A DNA stretch of 64,000 bases from Halomonas sp. HL-93 (lineage in GTDB: Bacteria; Pseudomonadota; Gammaproteobacteria; Pseudomonadales; Halomonadaceae): assembly GCF_900086985.1 (NCBI RefSeq), contig NZ_LT593974.1, positions 992,001-1,056,000 on the forward strand, given 5' to 3'. A program made the position numbers and the translations under genes. Shown here in pieces: positions 8,844 to 16,395 of the stretch (position 1 is its first letter; every line of letters starts with the position of its first letter). The notes below the pieces were generated by a model. The model was not told where the DNA came from. It was given only the letters and a program-made list of their open reading frames with translations, and made no database searches.

Positions 8844-9367
8844 CGGCGATGCCTTTTGTTAGCTGAGCGGTAAGGGTGCTGCCTGTTCGGGCACAAAAAA
8901 GCTGCCCGTAAGGCCAGCGAACACCGTCACTCATAAGAAGAAAGAGGAGATGAGGTGCTAAAAGGATTATAAATTATTATACATAAGTGGCCTAGGTGTG
9001 TCACAACGCCTCGCTTACGGCGGCAGCATAGCGCCTCATGTGTCATTTTTTACCCACTGCTCGACAGCAGCAATGCTCTTTTAATCGCTTTATTTTATTT
9101 TTAAGTTTTTGATTAAAAAGATATTTTATATTTATGAAAAGTGTTGGCATGTTGTATGTATGCTTATTGCCGATAACCTTTGCAATTTGCGCCCATTTTG
9201 CAGTAGCAAGCTGATCATAGATGTTGGATAGCAAATTAAACGCAGTGCCAACGGCTTAGCGCCAAGGGTTGTCTAAAAATCAGCTAGTAAGGTTGCGATG
9301 TGTGAACTTGTTGCCCAATGGCACGTCACAGGGTGGCAAAGACTTAAATGGAAAATGGAGTGAGCGT
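8844..9367. other. Intergenic region between proV and lipoprotein gene
   Basis: 524 bases. The proV-proximal part holds the proV promoter and a leader with a CGGGCA/TGCCCG hairpin (about 8890-8910). Positions 9040-9240 are markedly AT-rich and hold no convincing gene. The lipoprotein promoter must lie between this AT-rich stretch and 9350. Confidence 0.6.
8976..9004 (-). promoter_or_regulatory. Sigma-70 promoter for proVWX
   Basis: On the minus strand, -35 GTGACA (8999-9004; 5 of 6 matches) and -10 TATAAT (8976-8981; 6 of 6) are exactly 17 bases apart. A second TTATAAT follows a few bases on. The leader to proV is about 125 bases, leaving room for osmotic regulation. Confidence 0.65.
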
Positions 9368-9793
9368 GTGAAGTCATCACATCGTTTGAGCAGTCACACA
9401 AGCACTTGGGCGGCTTTGTTATTGAGTGGTTTGTTGTTAGTAGGCTGTGGTCAGGAAGAAGAAGCTGATGGTACGGCAGTGCCAGAGGAAAGCAGTCAAG
9501 AACAGCAAGATGGTGAAGTTGCTGAAGAAGCGACACAAGATGATCAATATGTATCTGAGCAAGAATCGGCCAGCGATGAGCCAGGTATGGAAGGTGATTC
9601 AACGTCTGACGAGTCAGCTCAGGAAGAGGAGCCATTGGCAGGTGATACCACTGAAGACCCTGGTTTTGGTGACGGTACGGATCCCATGCCAGGTGATGGT
9701 GAAGATGCAAGCGATCTAGCAAACAGCGGCAATGATGACGAGTCGCAAGATGCTGAAAGCGATGAAGATGAAGAGGAAAATTCCGGCGAGTAA
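9368..9793 (+). CDS. Very acidic small lipoprotein, unknown function
   Basis: 141 aa from GTG at 9368, chosen because GGAG sits 7 bases upstream and a lipoprotein signal then begins properly. The basic start (VKSSHRLSSH) leads to a hydrophobic core and the lipobox LLVGC at about residues 22-26, so it should be lipidated and membrane anchored. The mature part is almost entirely Glu, Asp, Ser, Gly and Gln with no predictable fold and very low pI. I do not recognise a family. Such polyanionic tails suit halophile envelopes, but a role is not shown. Confidence 0.65.
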   Translation: MKSSHRLSSHTSTWAALLLSGLLLVGCGQEEEADGTAVPEESSQEQQDGEVAEEATQDDQYVSEQESASDEPGMEGDSTSDESAQEEEPLAGDTTEDPGFGDGTDPMPGDGEDASDLANSGNDDESQDAESDEDEEENSGE

Positions 9794-9897
9794 GACATGC
9801 AAGTAATGGTGTAGTAGAGATTTCCAGTGTCCCTACGATGGTAAACCGCTTCAGCTGTTTGTTCCCTGCGGCTGCTCCCACGGTTTATCATCCCTTC

Positions 9898-9927
9898 AGC
9901 CCCCGCGCCCGCGGGGGCTTTTTTTTG
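9898..9927 (+). terminator. Rho-independent terminator
   Basis: AGCCCCCGC paired with GCGGGGGCT is followed by eight Ts on the plus strand. It ends the lipoprotein transcript about 105 bases after the stop. Confidence 0.85.
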
Positions 9928-9947
9928 TGATTGGAGTCGCCCTGCGC

Positions 9948-11363
9948 CTAGGGTTCTTCGTTATCCTCCAGACGACGGTAAAGGGTACGTCGGGCAATGC
10001 CCAACACTTCGGCAGTGCGGCGTTTGTTGCCACCTGTGGCTTCCAAGACTTTGCGGATATAGCGCTTTTCAACTTCTTCCAAGCTCGGCCAGGGAGTGGC
10101 TGCGGCGGCCGGCATCTGAGTGGTAGGCAGCACTTCGCCGGTAAGTGTTGCGGTCGTTTGGGCCGACTCCTGGGTGAGTTGTTCGCGCAGCCGTTCAGGC
10201 AAGTGCTGATGGCGTAACGTGCCATCCTCGCTGAGTGTGACAGCGCGCATGATGGCGTTTTCAAGCTCGCGTACGTTGCCTGGGTAGGGGTAGTGCATCA
10301 GGCAGTGAAGCGCATCAGGTTCAATTTGCTCGATTTGTTTGTGTTGCGCGTCAGCGTGCTTGTCGATCAGGCTGAACACCAGATGCTCGATGTCGGGCCC
10401 GCGGTCGCGCAACGGGGGGATACGCAGCGAAAAGGTTTCCAGGCGGTAGAACAAGTCGCTCCTGAAGTTGGCCTGCTCGATTTCCTTTTCCAGATGACGG
10501 TGCGTGGCTGCGATAATCCGCACATCGACGGGTTCCTCGCGTTCACCGCCCACCGGGCGCACGGTTTTTTCCTGCAGCGCGCGCAGCAACTTGGCCTGGA
10601 GATTGATCGGCATCTCACCAATCTCGTCGAGAAACAGGCTCCCGCCCTGGGCGCTGTGAAAGAGGCCCTGTCGGGCGTCGTTAGCACCGGTGAAGGCCCC
10701 TTTAACATGCCCGAAAAACTCACTTTCCATTAGATCGGCGGGAATGCTGGCGCAGTTCACCGCGACAAAAGGGGCATCGTGACGCAAGCTTTCCTGGTGA
10801 ATAGCCCGCGCCAGGAGTTCTTTACCGGTACCGCTTTCGCCCAGTAGTAATATCGGCGCATCACTTTTCGCCAGCCGTGAGGCATCATGAAAAAGTGCCT
10901 GCATCGCGTCGCTTTTACCGACAATACCGTGAAAATGACCGGCCTCTACGGCGTGCGAAACCGCCAAGCGTTGGCGCTCCAACACTCGAAATACCGACTC
11001 GCGGACGGCGTCAAGATCCAATGGCTTGGTTAAGAAATCGTCTGCCCCGAGCTTCAGTGCCTCAACGGCTTGGTCAATGGTGCCGAAGGCGGTAATCACA
11101 ATAATGCCCAGCTCACTCCCTTCATGGCGTAGCTGTTGGAGTAGCTGGATGCCGCTGATGCCGGGTAAGCGCACATCGGTAATAATGAGAGAGACCGCCG
11201 TATGGCTGAGTAGGGCGATCGCATCCTCTGCGCTGGAAACCCCGTGGGTAGTGTATCCAGCGTCTTGCAATTCCTCTTCTAACAACTCACGTATCGCGTG
11301 GTCGTCTTCCACTACCAACAAAGGTAAAAAATGCTCCGGGTGCTTCACAAACATGGTCCTCAT
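9948..11363 (-). CDS. Sigma-54-dependent response regulator (NtrC family)
   Basis: 471 aa. The receiver domain (about 14-125) has the acidic pair EDD at 19-21, phospho-acceptor Asp63 (ITDVRLPG) and Lys in LTKPLD. The AAA+ domain has Walker A GESGTGKE (about 175-182) and the sigma-54 contact loop GAFTGA (about 222-227). The C-terminal Fis-type helix-turn-helix (about 430-468) ends RRTAEVLGIARRTLYRRL. It should activate sigma-54 promoters when phosphorylated by the kinase encoded just upstream, whose stop overlaps its ATG (ATGA). The regulon is unknown; I saw no clear -24/-12 promoter nearby. Confidence 0.92.
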   Translation of the reverse strand: MRTMFVKHPEHFLPLLVVEDDHAIRELLEEELQDAGYTTHGVSSAEDAIALLSHTAVSLIITDVRLPGISGIQLLQQLRHEGSELGIIVITAFGTIDQAVEALKLGADDFLTKPLDLDAVRESVFRVLERQRLAVSHAVEAGHFHGIVGKSDAMQALFHDASRLAKSDAPILLLGESGTGKELLARAIHQESLRHDAPFVAVNCASIPADLMESEFFGHVKGAFTGANDARQGLFHSAQGGSLFLDEIGEMPINLQAKLLRALQEKTVRPVGGEREEPVDVRIIAATHRHLEKEIEQANFRSDLFYRLETFSLRIPPLRDRGPDIEHLVFSLIDKHADAQHKQIEQIEPDALHCLMHYPYPGNVRELENAIMRAVTLSEDGTLRHQHLPERLREQLTQESAQTTATLTGEVLPTTQMPAAAATPWPSLEEVEKRYIRKVLEATGGNKRRTAEVLGIARRTLYRRLEDNEEP

Positions 11364-12805
11364 GCAGGTGTGGTGTCATAAAGCGGCAGCGTAATTTCAA
11401 AACCTGCACCGCCTAAGGGACTGTCGAAAACGCCGATTGTGCCGCCGTGATCATTGATAATTCGATGTACCATAGAGAGTCCTAACCCGCTGCCCTGGCC
11501 GACAGGTTTGGTGGTGAAGAAAGGGTCAAATACCTGCTGGTGATGTGATGCTGGTATGCCAGGGCCGTCATCCTCAACCCAGACATGGAGTTCGTGTTGC
11601 ATCTGTTCAGCTCGAACGCGAATAAGGCGAACGCCGTCCGCCTGAGCTGCATTACGTAGTAAATTGGTCAACACTTGAACAATTTGTTGCCCGTTGGCGA
11701 GTAGTGTTGGCGTGGGGCTGGGTAGGGTGGTTTCTAGATGTACCCCACGTGGCTCAAGCTCCTCTTCTACTAGAGCGCTGGCACTGTGTATCAGTTCGTC
11801 AAAGGGTTGCTGGTCTTTTTCCACGTTATGTTGGCGGCCCAGTTCCATCAACTGGCGAACAATCTCGACGATGCGTTCAACCTCACCGCGAATGCGGCCT
11901 AGCCTAGATCGCTCGTCATCGCCAATCACGTCGCGACGCGCCAGCCGCTGGGCCTGGCCGTTGATCACGGTCAGCGGCGCACCGATTTCATGAGCGACCC
12001 CAGCGGCCAGTACGCCAAGCTCGGCAAGTTTTTTAGATTTGCGCAGGCGCTTTTCAAGCTCGATTTCACGCTGTTGACGATCTTCTATATCGTGGTCTTT
12101 CTCGGCCATGGCATCCAGCATGCCGTTAAGGCCTGAGGCCAGTCGCCGGTATTCTGCAGGCCCTTCAATATTGGCCCGCTGACCGCGGTCCCCTTCCTCT
12201 ACGCGCTGCATTACCAATAACAAGCGATTCAATGGCCGTTCGATATAGTACCGAAACCCCCACCAAATACTCAAAACAATCCCGGCCGCGCCTACGACAA
12301 ACACCAGTACGGCGACAATGCTGAGAAAGCCGGTATAGTTTTCGATGCCGGTGTTTAAGCGGTTAACTTGTAGTATACCGCTTACCTCGCCATCTGGTGT
12401 GCGCAACGGTTTGAGGGCGGAATAGTAAGTCCAGCCTTCAAATTGCCGGTAGTCGCTGTGCAGCTCGTCACCCTCAATCGCCTGTTGAATCTCCTCACGA
12501 CTGAACAACTCGCGGCCCAGTCCGAGGCCATAAATTTCACGGCCGTTGGTGTCGAAAACATAGGCACCATAAATGCGGTGAAAGGAAAACGCCGCTTCAA
12601 GCGCTTCCTCAAGTGAGGCGTCGTTTTCCCGAGAAACGGCGTAGCCAAGCGTGGTGCTCAGCGCATGCGTAATCATGTCGACTTCGTTTTGCAGCTTGGA
12701 GCGAACGTTATCCTCCAGCGACTTAATGGCCACCAAACTAAACACCACCAAAATAACGAATAGCGGGACGATGACCGTCAGAATAATTAAATTTCGTAAA
12801 CGCAT
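11360..12805 (-). CDS. Sensor histidine kinase, partner of the NtrC-type regulator
   Basis: 481 aa, inner membrane. Helix 1 is at about 6-28, a periplasmic sensor domain of about 130 residues follows, and helix 2 is at about 159-183. Then come HAMP (about 184-236), a coiled coil, HisKA with His272 in AAGVAHEIGAPLT, and a HATPase domain with the N box LTNLLRNAAQA and G boxes DDGPGIP and GSGLGL. The sensor domain has a single-Cache/PAS-like look (GAYVFDTNGREIYGLG), but its ligand cannot be told. It overlaps the response-regulator gene by 4 bases. Confidence 0.92.
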   Translation of the reverse strand: MRLRNLIILTVIVPLFVILVVFSLVAIKSLEDNVRSKLQNEVDMITHALSTTLGYAVSRENDASLEEALEAAFSFHRIYGAYVFDTNGREIYGLGLGRELFSREEIQQAIEGDELHSDYRQFEGWTYYSALKPLRTPDGEVSGILQVNRLNTGIENYTGFLSIVAVLVFVVGAAGIVLSIWWGFRYYIERPLNRLLLVMQRVEEGDRGQRANIEGPAEYRRLASGLNGMLDAMAEKDHDIEDRQQREIELEKRLRKSKKLAELGVLAAGVAHEIGAPLTVINGQAQRLARRDVIGDDERSRLGRIRGEVERIVEIVRQLMELGRQHNVEKDQQPFDELIHSASALVEEELEPRGVHLETTLPSPTPTLLANGQQIVQVLTNLLRNAAQADGVRLIRVRAEQMQHELHVWVEDDGPGIPASHHQQVFDPFFTTKPVGQGSGLGLSMVHRIINDHGGTIGVFDSPLGGAGFEITLPLYDTTPA

Positions 12806-12847
12806 GCGTTAACCGGGGTTATGAAACATCAATAAGCGAACTGCCCG

Positions 12848-14011
12848 CTACTCGGCGGGACGTAAGCGATAAAGGGCACCATCGGCGGCGTCGGTCAGCA
12901 AGTATATGGCCTCGTCAGGCCCCTGACGCACATCGCGCAAGCGGCCGAGTTCGCCGTCGAGAATGACTTCTTGGGCGGCCACTTGGTTATCTTCAAGCGC
13001 TAGCCTGACCAGCTGCTCGCTGCCCAGTCCGCCGGCCAGCAGTTGGCCCTGCCACTCGCCAAAAGCGCTGCTGGTGACTTCCGCAAGCCCCGAGGGCGCA
13101 AAGCGCCCCTCAAAGACGTGCACCGGGTCGACCATGCCGGACTTGGACGTCTCGCCAATCGGCTCGTTGGTCGCGTAGTCGTTCCCCCGGCTGACCTCGG
13201 GCCAGCCGTAATTATCGCCCGCCGTCAGCCGGTTCAGTTCATCGCCTGTGCGCGGGCCATGCTCGGTCGCCCACGGGTCACCGTTTTGTCTAACCACCAA
13301 GCCTTGGATATTGCGATTGCCCTGGGTGTAAATTTCATCCAGCGTGTCGGGTTCGTCAACAAAAGGGTTGTCGTCAGGCGCGCCACCGGTATCGGTCAGG
13401 AGCAGGGTAGACCCCGCGTGATCATCATCGGCTTGGGCGCGGGGTGGCTCGTTGCCACGATCGCCAATGCTCATCAGCAGAGTGTCGTCGGGCAGCCAGG
13501 CAATCCGTGAGCCGTAGTGACGACCGGGTGATGAGGCGCGATCCTGTTCAAATAGGTGTTCGACGTCACCCAGTTCGTCGCCCTGCCATTTCACCCGCGA
13601 TAGCGCTGAGCGGCTGTTATCGCCATCGGGCTTGCTCCAGGTGAAGTAGATCCAGTCGTGTTCGCCGTCGCCAAACTCAGGGTGCAGGGCGATATCCAGC
13701 AGCCCGCCCTGGCCACGTTGGCTTACTTCGGGTAATCCGTCCAGTGCGCGAGGTTCGCCGCCATCAGCCTCTATGATGCTCAGTTGTCCTGGCCGTTCAC
13801 TGACCAAAAAGCGACCGTCAGGTAGAAACGTCACCGACCAGGGATGCTCCAGGCCGCCGGCAATTTTCTCGATAGAAAAGGCCACTTGATCGCTCTCGAT
13901 ACGTTCCTCTACGATCTCTGCAGCGCTGACAGAGGCACTACTGCTCAGTAAACCGAAGAGGGCGGCGGTCAACCAGCGCTGACGCAACGCAGGGGTAGAT
14001 AAGCGACGCAT
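12848..14011 (-). CDS. PQQ-dependent aldose sugar dehydrogenase (YliI/Asd-like), periplasmic
   Basis: 387 aa from ATG at 14011, preceded by GGGAG 7 bases away. A signal peptide (about 1-30, ending VSA-AE) exports it. The beta-propeller shows the soluble glucose/aldose dehydrogenase motifs: HPWSVTFLPDGRFLVSERPG, the PQQ/Ca-site region RHYGSRIAW...IGDRGN, GNRNIQGL and ATEHGPRTGDELN. It should oxidise aldose sugars to lactones in the periplasm using PQQ. No PQQ biosynthesis genes are in the window. Only about 36 bases separate it from the histidine kinase gene downstream on the same strand, so read-through is possible. Confidence 0.88.
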   Translation of the reverse strand: MRRLSTPALRQRWLTAALFGLLSSSASVSAAEIVEERIESDQVAFSIEKIAGGLEHPWSVTFLPDGRFLVSERPGQLSIIEADGGEPRALDGLPEVSQRGQGGLLDIALHPEFGDGEHDWIYFTWSKPDGDNSRSALSRVKWQGDELGDVEHLFEQDRASSPGRHYGSRIAWLPDDTLLMSIGDRGNEPPRAQADDDHAGSTLLLTDTGGAPDDNPFVDEPDTLDEIYTQGNRNIQGLVVRQNGDPWATEHGPRTGDELNRLTAGDNYGWPEVSRGNDYATNEPIGETSKSGMVDPVHVFEGRFAPSGLAEVTSSAFGEWQGQLLAGGLGSEQLVRLALEDNQVAAQEVILDGELGRLRDVRQGPDEAIYLLTDAADGALYRLRPAE

Positions 14012-14100
14012 GGGGGCTCTCCCAAGAAAGTGACGATCTTTAGGCACGTCAAGCAGAGACGCTTTCTGACGCGAGAGGTTCCTTATTTTATGTTATCAAC

Positions 14101-14979
14101 TCATGGCATCAGCCAAGCGAGCAGTATCGGCAAATAAATCAGCGCCAGCAGCGTCGAGCAAAACACCAGGCTGGCCACATAGGCCGGTTCGCGCTGGGCC
14201 CGCTGGGCAAACAAGTAGTTAAACACTGCTACCGGCATGCTCATCTGCAATACTAAAATCCCCTGGGCCAGCGGGGGGAGCCCTATTAAATCGGCAATCA
14301 GCCAGGCCGCACCTGCCGCAAGCGGAATACGCACCAAGCAAAAGCCAAGGCCCGAGCGCAGGCTTTTGACCTGAATGCTAGCCAAGGATACTCCCAAGGT
14401 GATCAACATGAGCGGTACGGTAAAGCCGGACATCAAATCCACGCTGTTGGCCAACCAAAGCGGCAGCTCGGTCTCGGTGAGCAACAGTGCCATGGCAATG
14501 GCGATCGCGTAGACCGTTGGCGTTTTGGCCAGTGACTTGAGCGGATTCCCCCTACTGGCCAGCATGGTGCCGACCGTAAATTGAAACAGCGATACCGTGA
14601 CCATCACGGTAATGCCGTACACAAAACCGGCACTACCAAAGGCGTAAAGCACGACCGGCAACCCCATGTTGCCGGTGTTGGGGTACATCATCGGAGATAA
14701 CAACACGCGCCAGTCGCGGCGTAACAGCTTGGCGACAAAAAACGTCGCTCCGGCCATGCAGGTAATCACCAGCGCGGTTGCTAGCATAGTGCGGCCAAAG
14801 GTACTGGCATCGATTTCCGCCCCGGCGAGTGAGGCAAGCACCAGTGAGGGTGTGCCGATATTGAAGACCAGCCGGGTCACAAAATCGACAGGATAGGGAT
14901 GGCCCAGTCGCACCCAGGTAAATCCCAAGCCAGCGCCCGCCAATACGGGCGCCATTACCGCAAAGAGTTCAGCCAACAT
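14101..14979 (-). CDS. AEC-family transporter (auxin efflux carrier fold)
   Basis: 292 aa from ATG at 14979. This start is chosen because AAGGA precedes it by 7 bases; a longer reading would overlap the LysR gene. It has about ten helices in two five-helix repeats, with MLAELFAVMAPVLAGAGLGF at the start and the NTGNMGLPVVLYAFG stretch of the first repeat's broken helix. AEC carriers export or import small organic acids such as malate or malonate; the substrate is not readable here. It follows the LysR regulator on the same strand with a 76-base gap, so LysR probably controls it. Confidence 0.87.
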   Translation of the reverse strand: MLAELFAVMAPVLAGAGLGFTWVRLGHPYPVDFVTRLVFNIGTPSLVLASLAGAEIDASTFGRTMLATALVITCMAGATFFVAKLLRRDWRVLLSPMMYPNTGNMGLPVVLYAFGSAGFVYGITVMVTVSLFQFTVGTMLASRGNPLKSLAKTPTVYAIAIAMALLLTETELPLWLANSVDLMSGFTVPLMLITLGVSLASIQVKSLRSGLGFCLVRIPLAAGAAWLIADLIGLPPLAQGILVLQMSMPVAVFNYLFAQRAQREPAYVASLVFCSTLLALIYLPILLAWLMP

Positions 14980-15055
14980 GGGCGCGTCCTTGGCAATGAG
15001 TGGCCGACTATTGTGAATAGGTAGCGGACTAACTGGCAAGTCGCGGAAAGAAAAC

Positions 15056-15970
15056 CTAAGCCGCGGCACCGTTATGCTGCCACTGGTGGGGCATTTGCTG
15101 GCGTAAAAATGCCAGCAGCGCCTTCACGCGCCGTGGCTGGTAACCGTAAGCATAGAGCAACGTGATGGGTAACGGCGCTGGCTGCCAGTTGGGTAGACAG
15201 GGAGTAAGTTCGCCGGGGTGATGCGCTTCGCGTTTGTCGGCAAGCCAATGAGGCAGCAAGCCGATACCTTTGCCACGGGCGATAGCATCCAGGTGAAGTG
15301 CAGTTAGATCCACCCTTAAACGCGAGCGTGGGGGGTAAAAGTGGTAAGTACCCTGGCTTTCGTGGTGCAGCAGTAAACCATTCTGGGTCGTGCCCAACAG
15401 GTCGATCCAAGGGTGGCCGGCAAGATCACGAGGATGCTCAAGCAGCGGTTGCTGGCTGAGGTAAGTCGGGCTGGCATAGAGGCCTCGGGTCAGCATGCCG
15501 AGCGGCTCCTGATGAAGGCCGCTTTCCGGTATCTGCCCCAGGCACACATGAACACAGTGACTATTGAGCGAGCTGGGCGGCGTTTCCCGCGTGCGCAACG
15601 TTAGCTCAATCTTAGGGTAGCGTGCCATGAAGGTATCCATGATCTGGCCCATCCACCCCCTGGCAAGGGCACAGTGAACTTCGAGCGTTACCGTCCCGCT
15701 TATATCTTCACGCAGCTCTGCCAGCGCCTCATGGCTGCGTTCCGCCAGCGCCAGGATATCCTGGCAGTAGCGATGGAATAAAAGCCCCGCCTCGGTAGGC
15801 AACAGGCGGTTGGCTTGGCGCCGCAGCAGCGGCTGTTCCAGGCGCGCTTCCAAATGGCTGATACGCCTACTTAGGGTTGATTTGGCTAACCCCAGCTTGC
15901 GCGCACTGAGCGTGAGGCTGCCGGTCTCCATCACCTCCGCAAAGGCTTTGAGTTCGTCGAAATCATGCAT
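15056..15970 (-). CDS. LysR-family transcriptional regulator
   Basis: 304 aa. The winged helix-turn-helix is at residues 3-60 (FAEVMETGSLTLSARKLGLAKSTLSRRISHLEARLEQPLL), and the periplasmic-binding-like effector domain at about 90-295. It belongs to the group with SLTLSARKLGLAKSTLSRRI, close to aldehyde or quinone-responsive LysR proteins. It lies just upstream of the AEC carrier on the same strand instead of the usual divergent layout. Effector unknown. Confidence 0.9.
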   Translation of the reverse strand: MHDFDELKAFAEVMETGSLTLSARKLGLAKSTLSRRISHLEARLEQPLLRRQANRLLPTEAGLLFHRYCQDILALAERSHEALAELREDISGTVTLEVHCALARGWMGQIMDTFMARYPKIELTLRTRETPPSSLNSHCVHVCLGQIPESGLHQEPLGMLTRGLYASPTYLSQQPLLEHPRDLAGHPWIDLLGTTQNGLLLHHESQGTYHFYPPRSRLRVDLTALHLDAIARGKGIGLLPHWLADKREAHHPGELTPCLPNWQPAPLPITLLYAYGYQPRRVKALLAFLRQQMPHQWQHNGAAA

Positions 15971-16331
15971 GGTGGATACCGCAATGCTGGAAACAGCGGC
16001 ATTATGCCAGGGATTTAGTTGAATGAAAATTATTGTGATTTGCTATTGCGGAGGGACGCGTTAACAAACTGAGGGTTAACCGGTCAGCGCCTGCCAAATC
16101 AAATGGAAGGCCAGCAATGTCAACACCCAGTTTAAAAGACTGGCAAAGTGACGTTCCGGCATATGTTTTAAAGGATGTCCTTATCAGTAGACTAAATACG
16201 AAAGGAGATAAGCCATTAAGTAAGTTTTCCAACGAATTAACTCCTTGTCATTACCAGCACGCACCCGTTGCCAAGGCACAATAACCTAGCAGACATTGCC
16301 TTGTGGTCGCCACGGTGGCTATCTCAAGATC
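15971..16331. other. Intergenic region with little content
   Basis: It holds the LysR promoter region and a short degenerate coding remnant (16076-16162). The rest shows no convincing gene in any frame. Confidence 0.5.
16076..16162 (-). pseudogene. Possible C-terminal remnant of a TauE/SafE-type membrane protein
   Basis: 28 codons from ATG at 16162 to TAA. The peptide has one hydrophobic helix (LLNWVLTLLAFHLIWQAL) preceded by PERHF and ending ALTG. That resembles the last helix of sulfite-exporter TauE/SafE-like proteins. A stop lies seven codons before the ATG in the same frame, and nothing upstream continues the gene. It could be a decayed gene end or chance. Confidence 0.3.
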
Positions 16332-16359
16332 AAAAAAGCCCCGGCAATCGCCAGGGCTG
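16332..16359 (-). terminator. Terminator of the TonB receptor gene
   Basis: On the minus strand AGCCCTGGC and GCCGGGGCT pair (one mismatch) around GATT and are followed by six Ts. Confidence 0.8.
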
Positions 16360-16395
16360 AAGAAGAACATCAAAACAGTAGCGAGCTTAAACCGA

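Noticed and set aside
9043..9234. 63-codon minus-strand frame in the AT-rich gap after proV
   Set aside because: It follows base composition, has no ribosome site or family pattern, and reads like random AT-rich sequence (many Lys, Asn, Ile).
12848..16000. Sigma-54 promoter as target of the NtrC-type regulator
   Set aside because: I looked for the -24/-12 pattern upstream of the sugar dehydrogenase and AEC genes and saw no convincing TGGCAC-N5-TTGC match.
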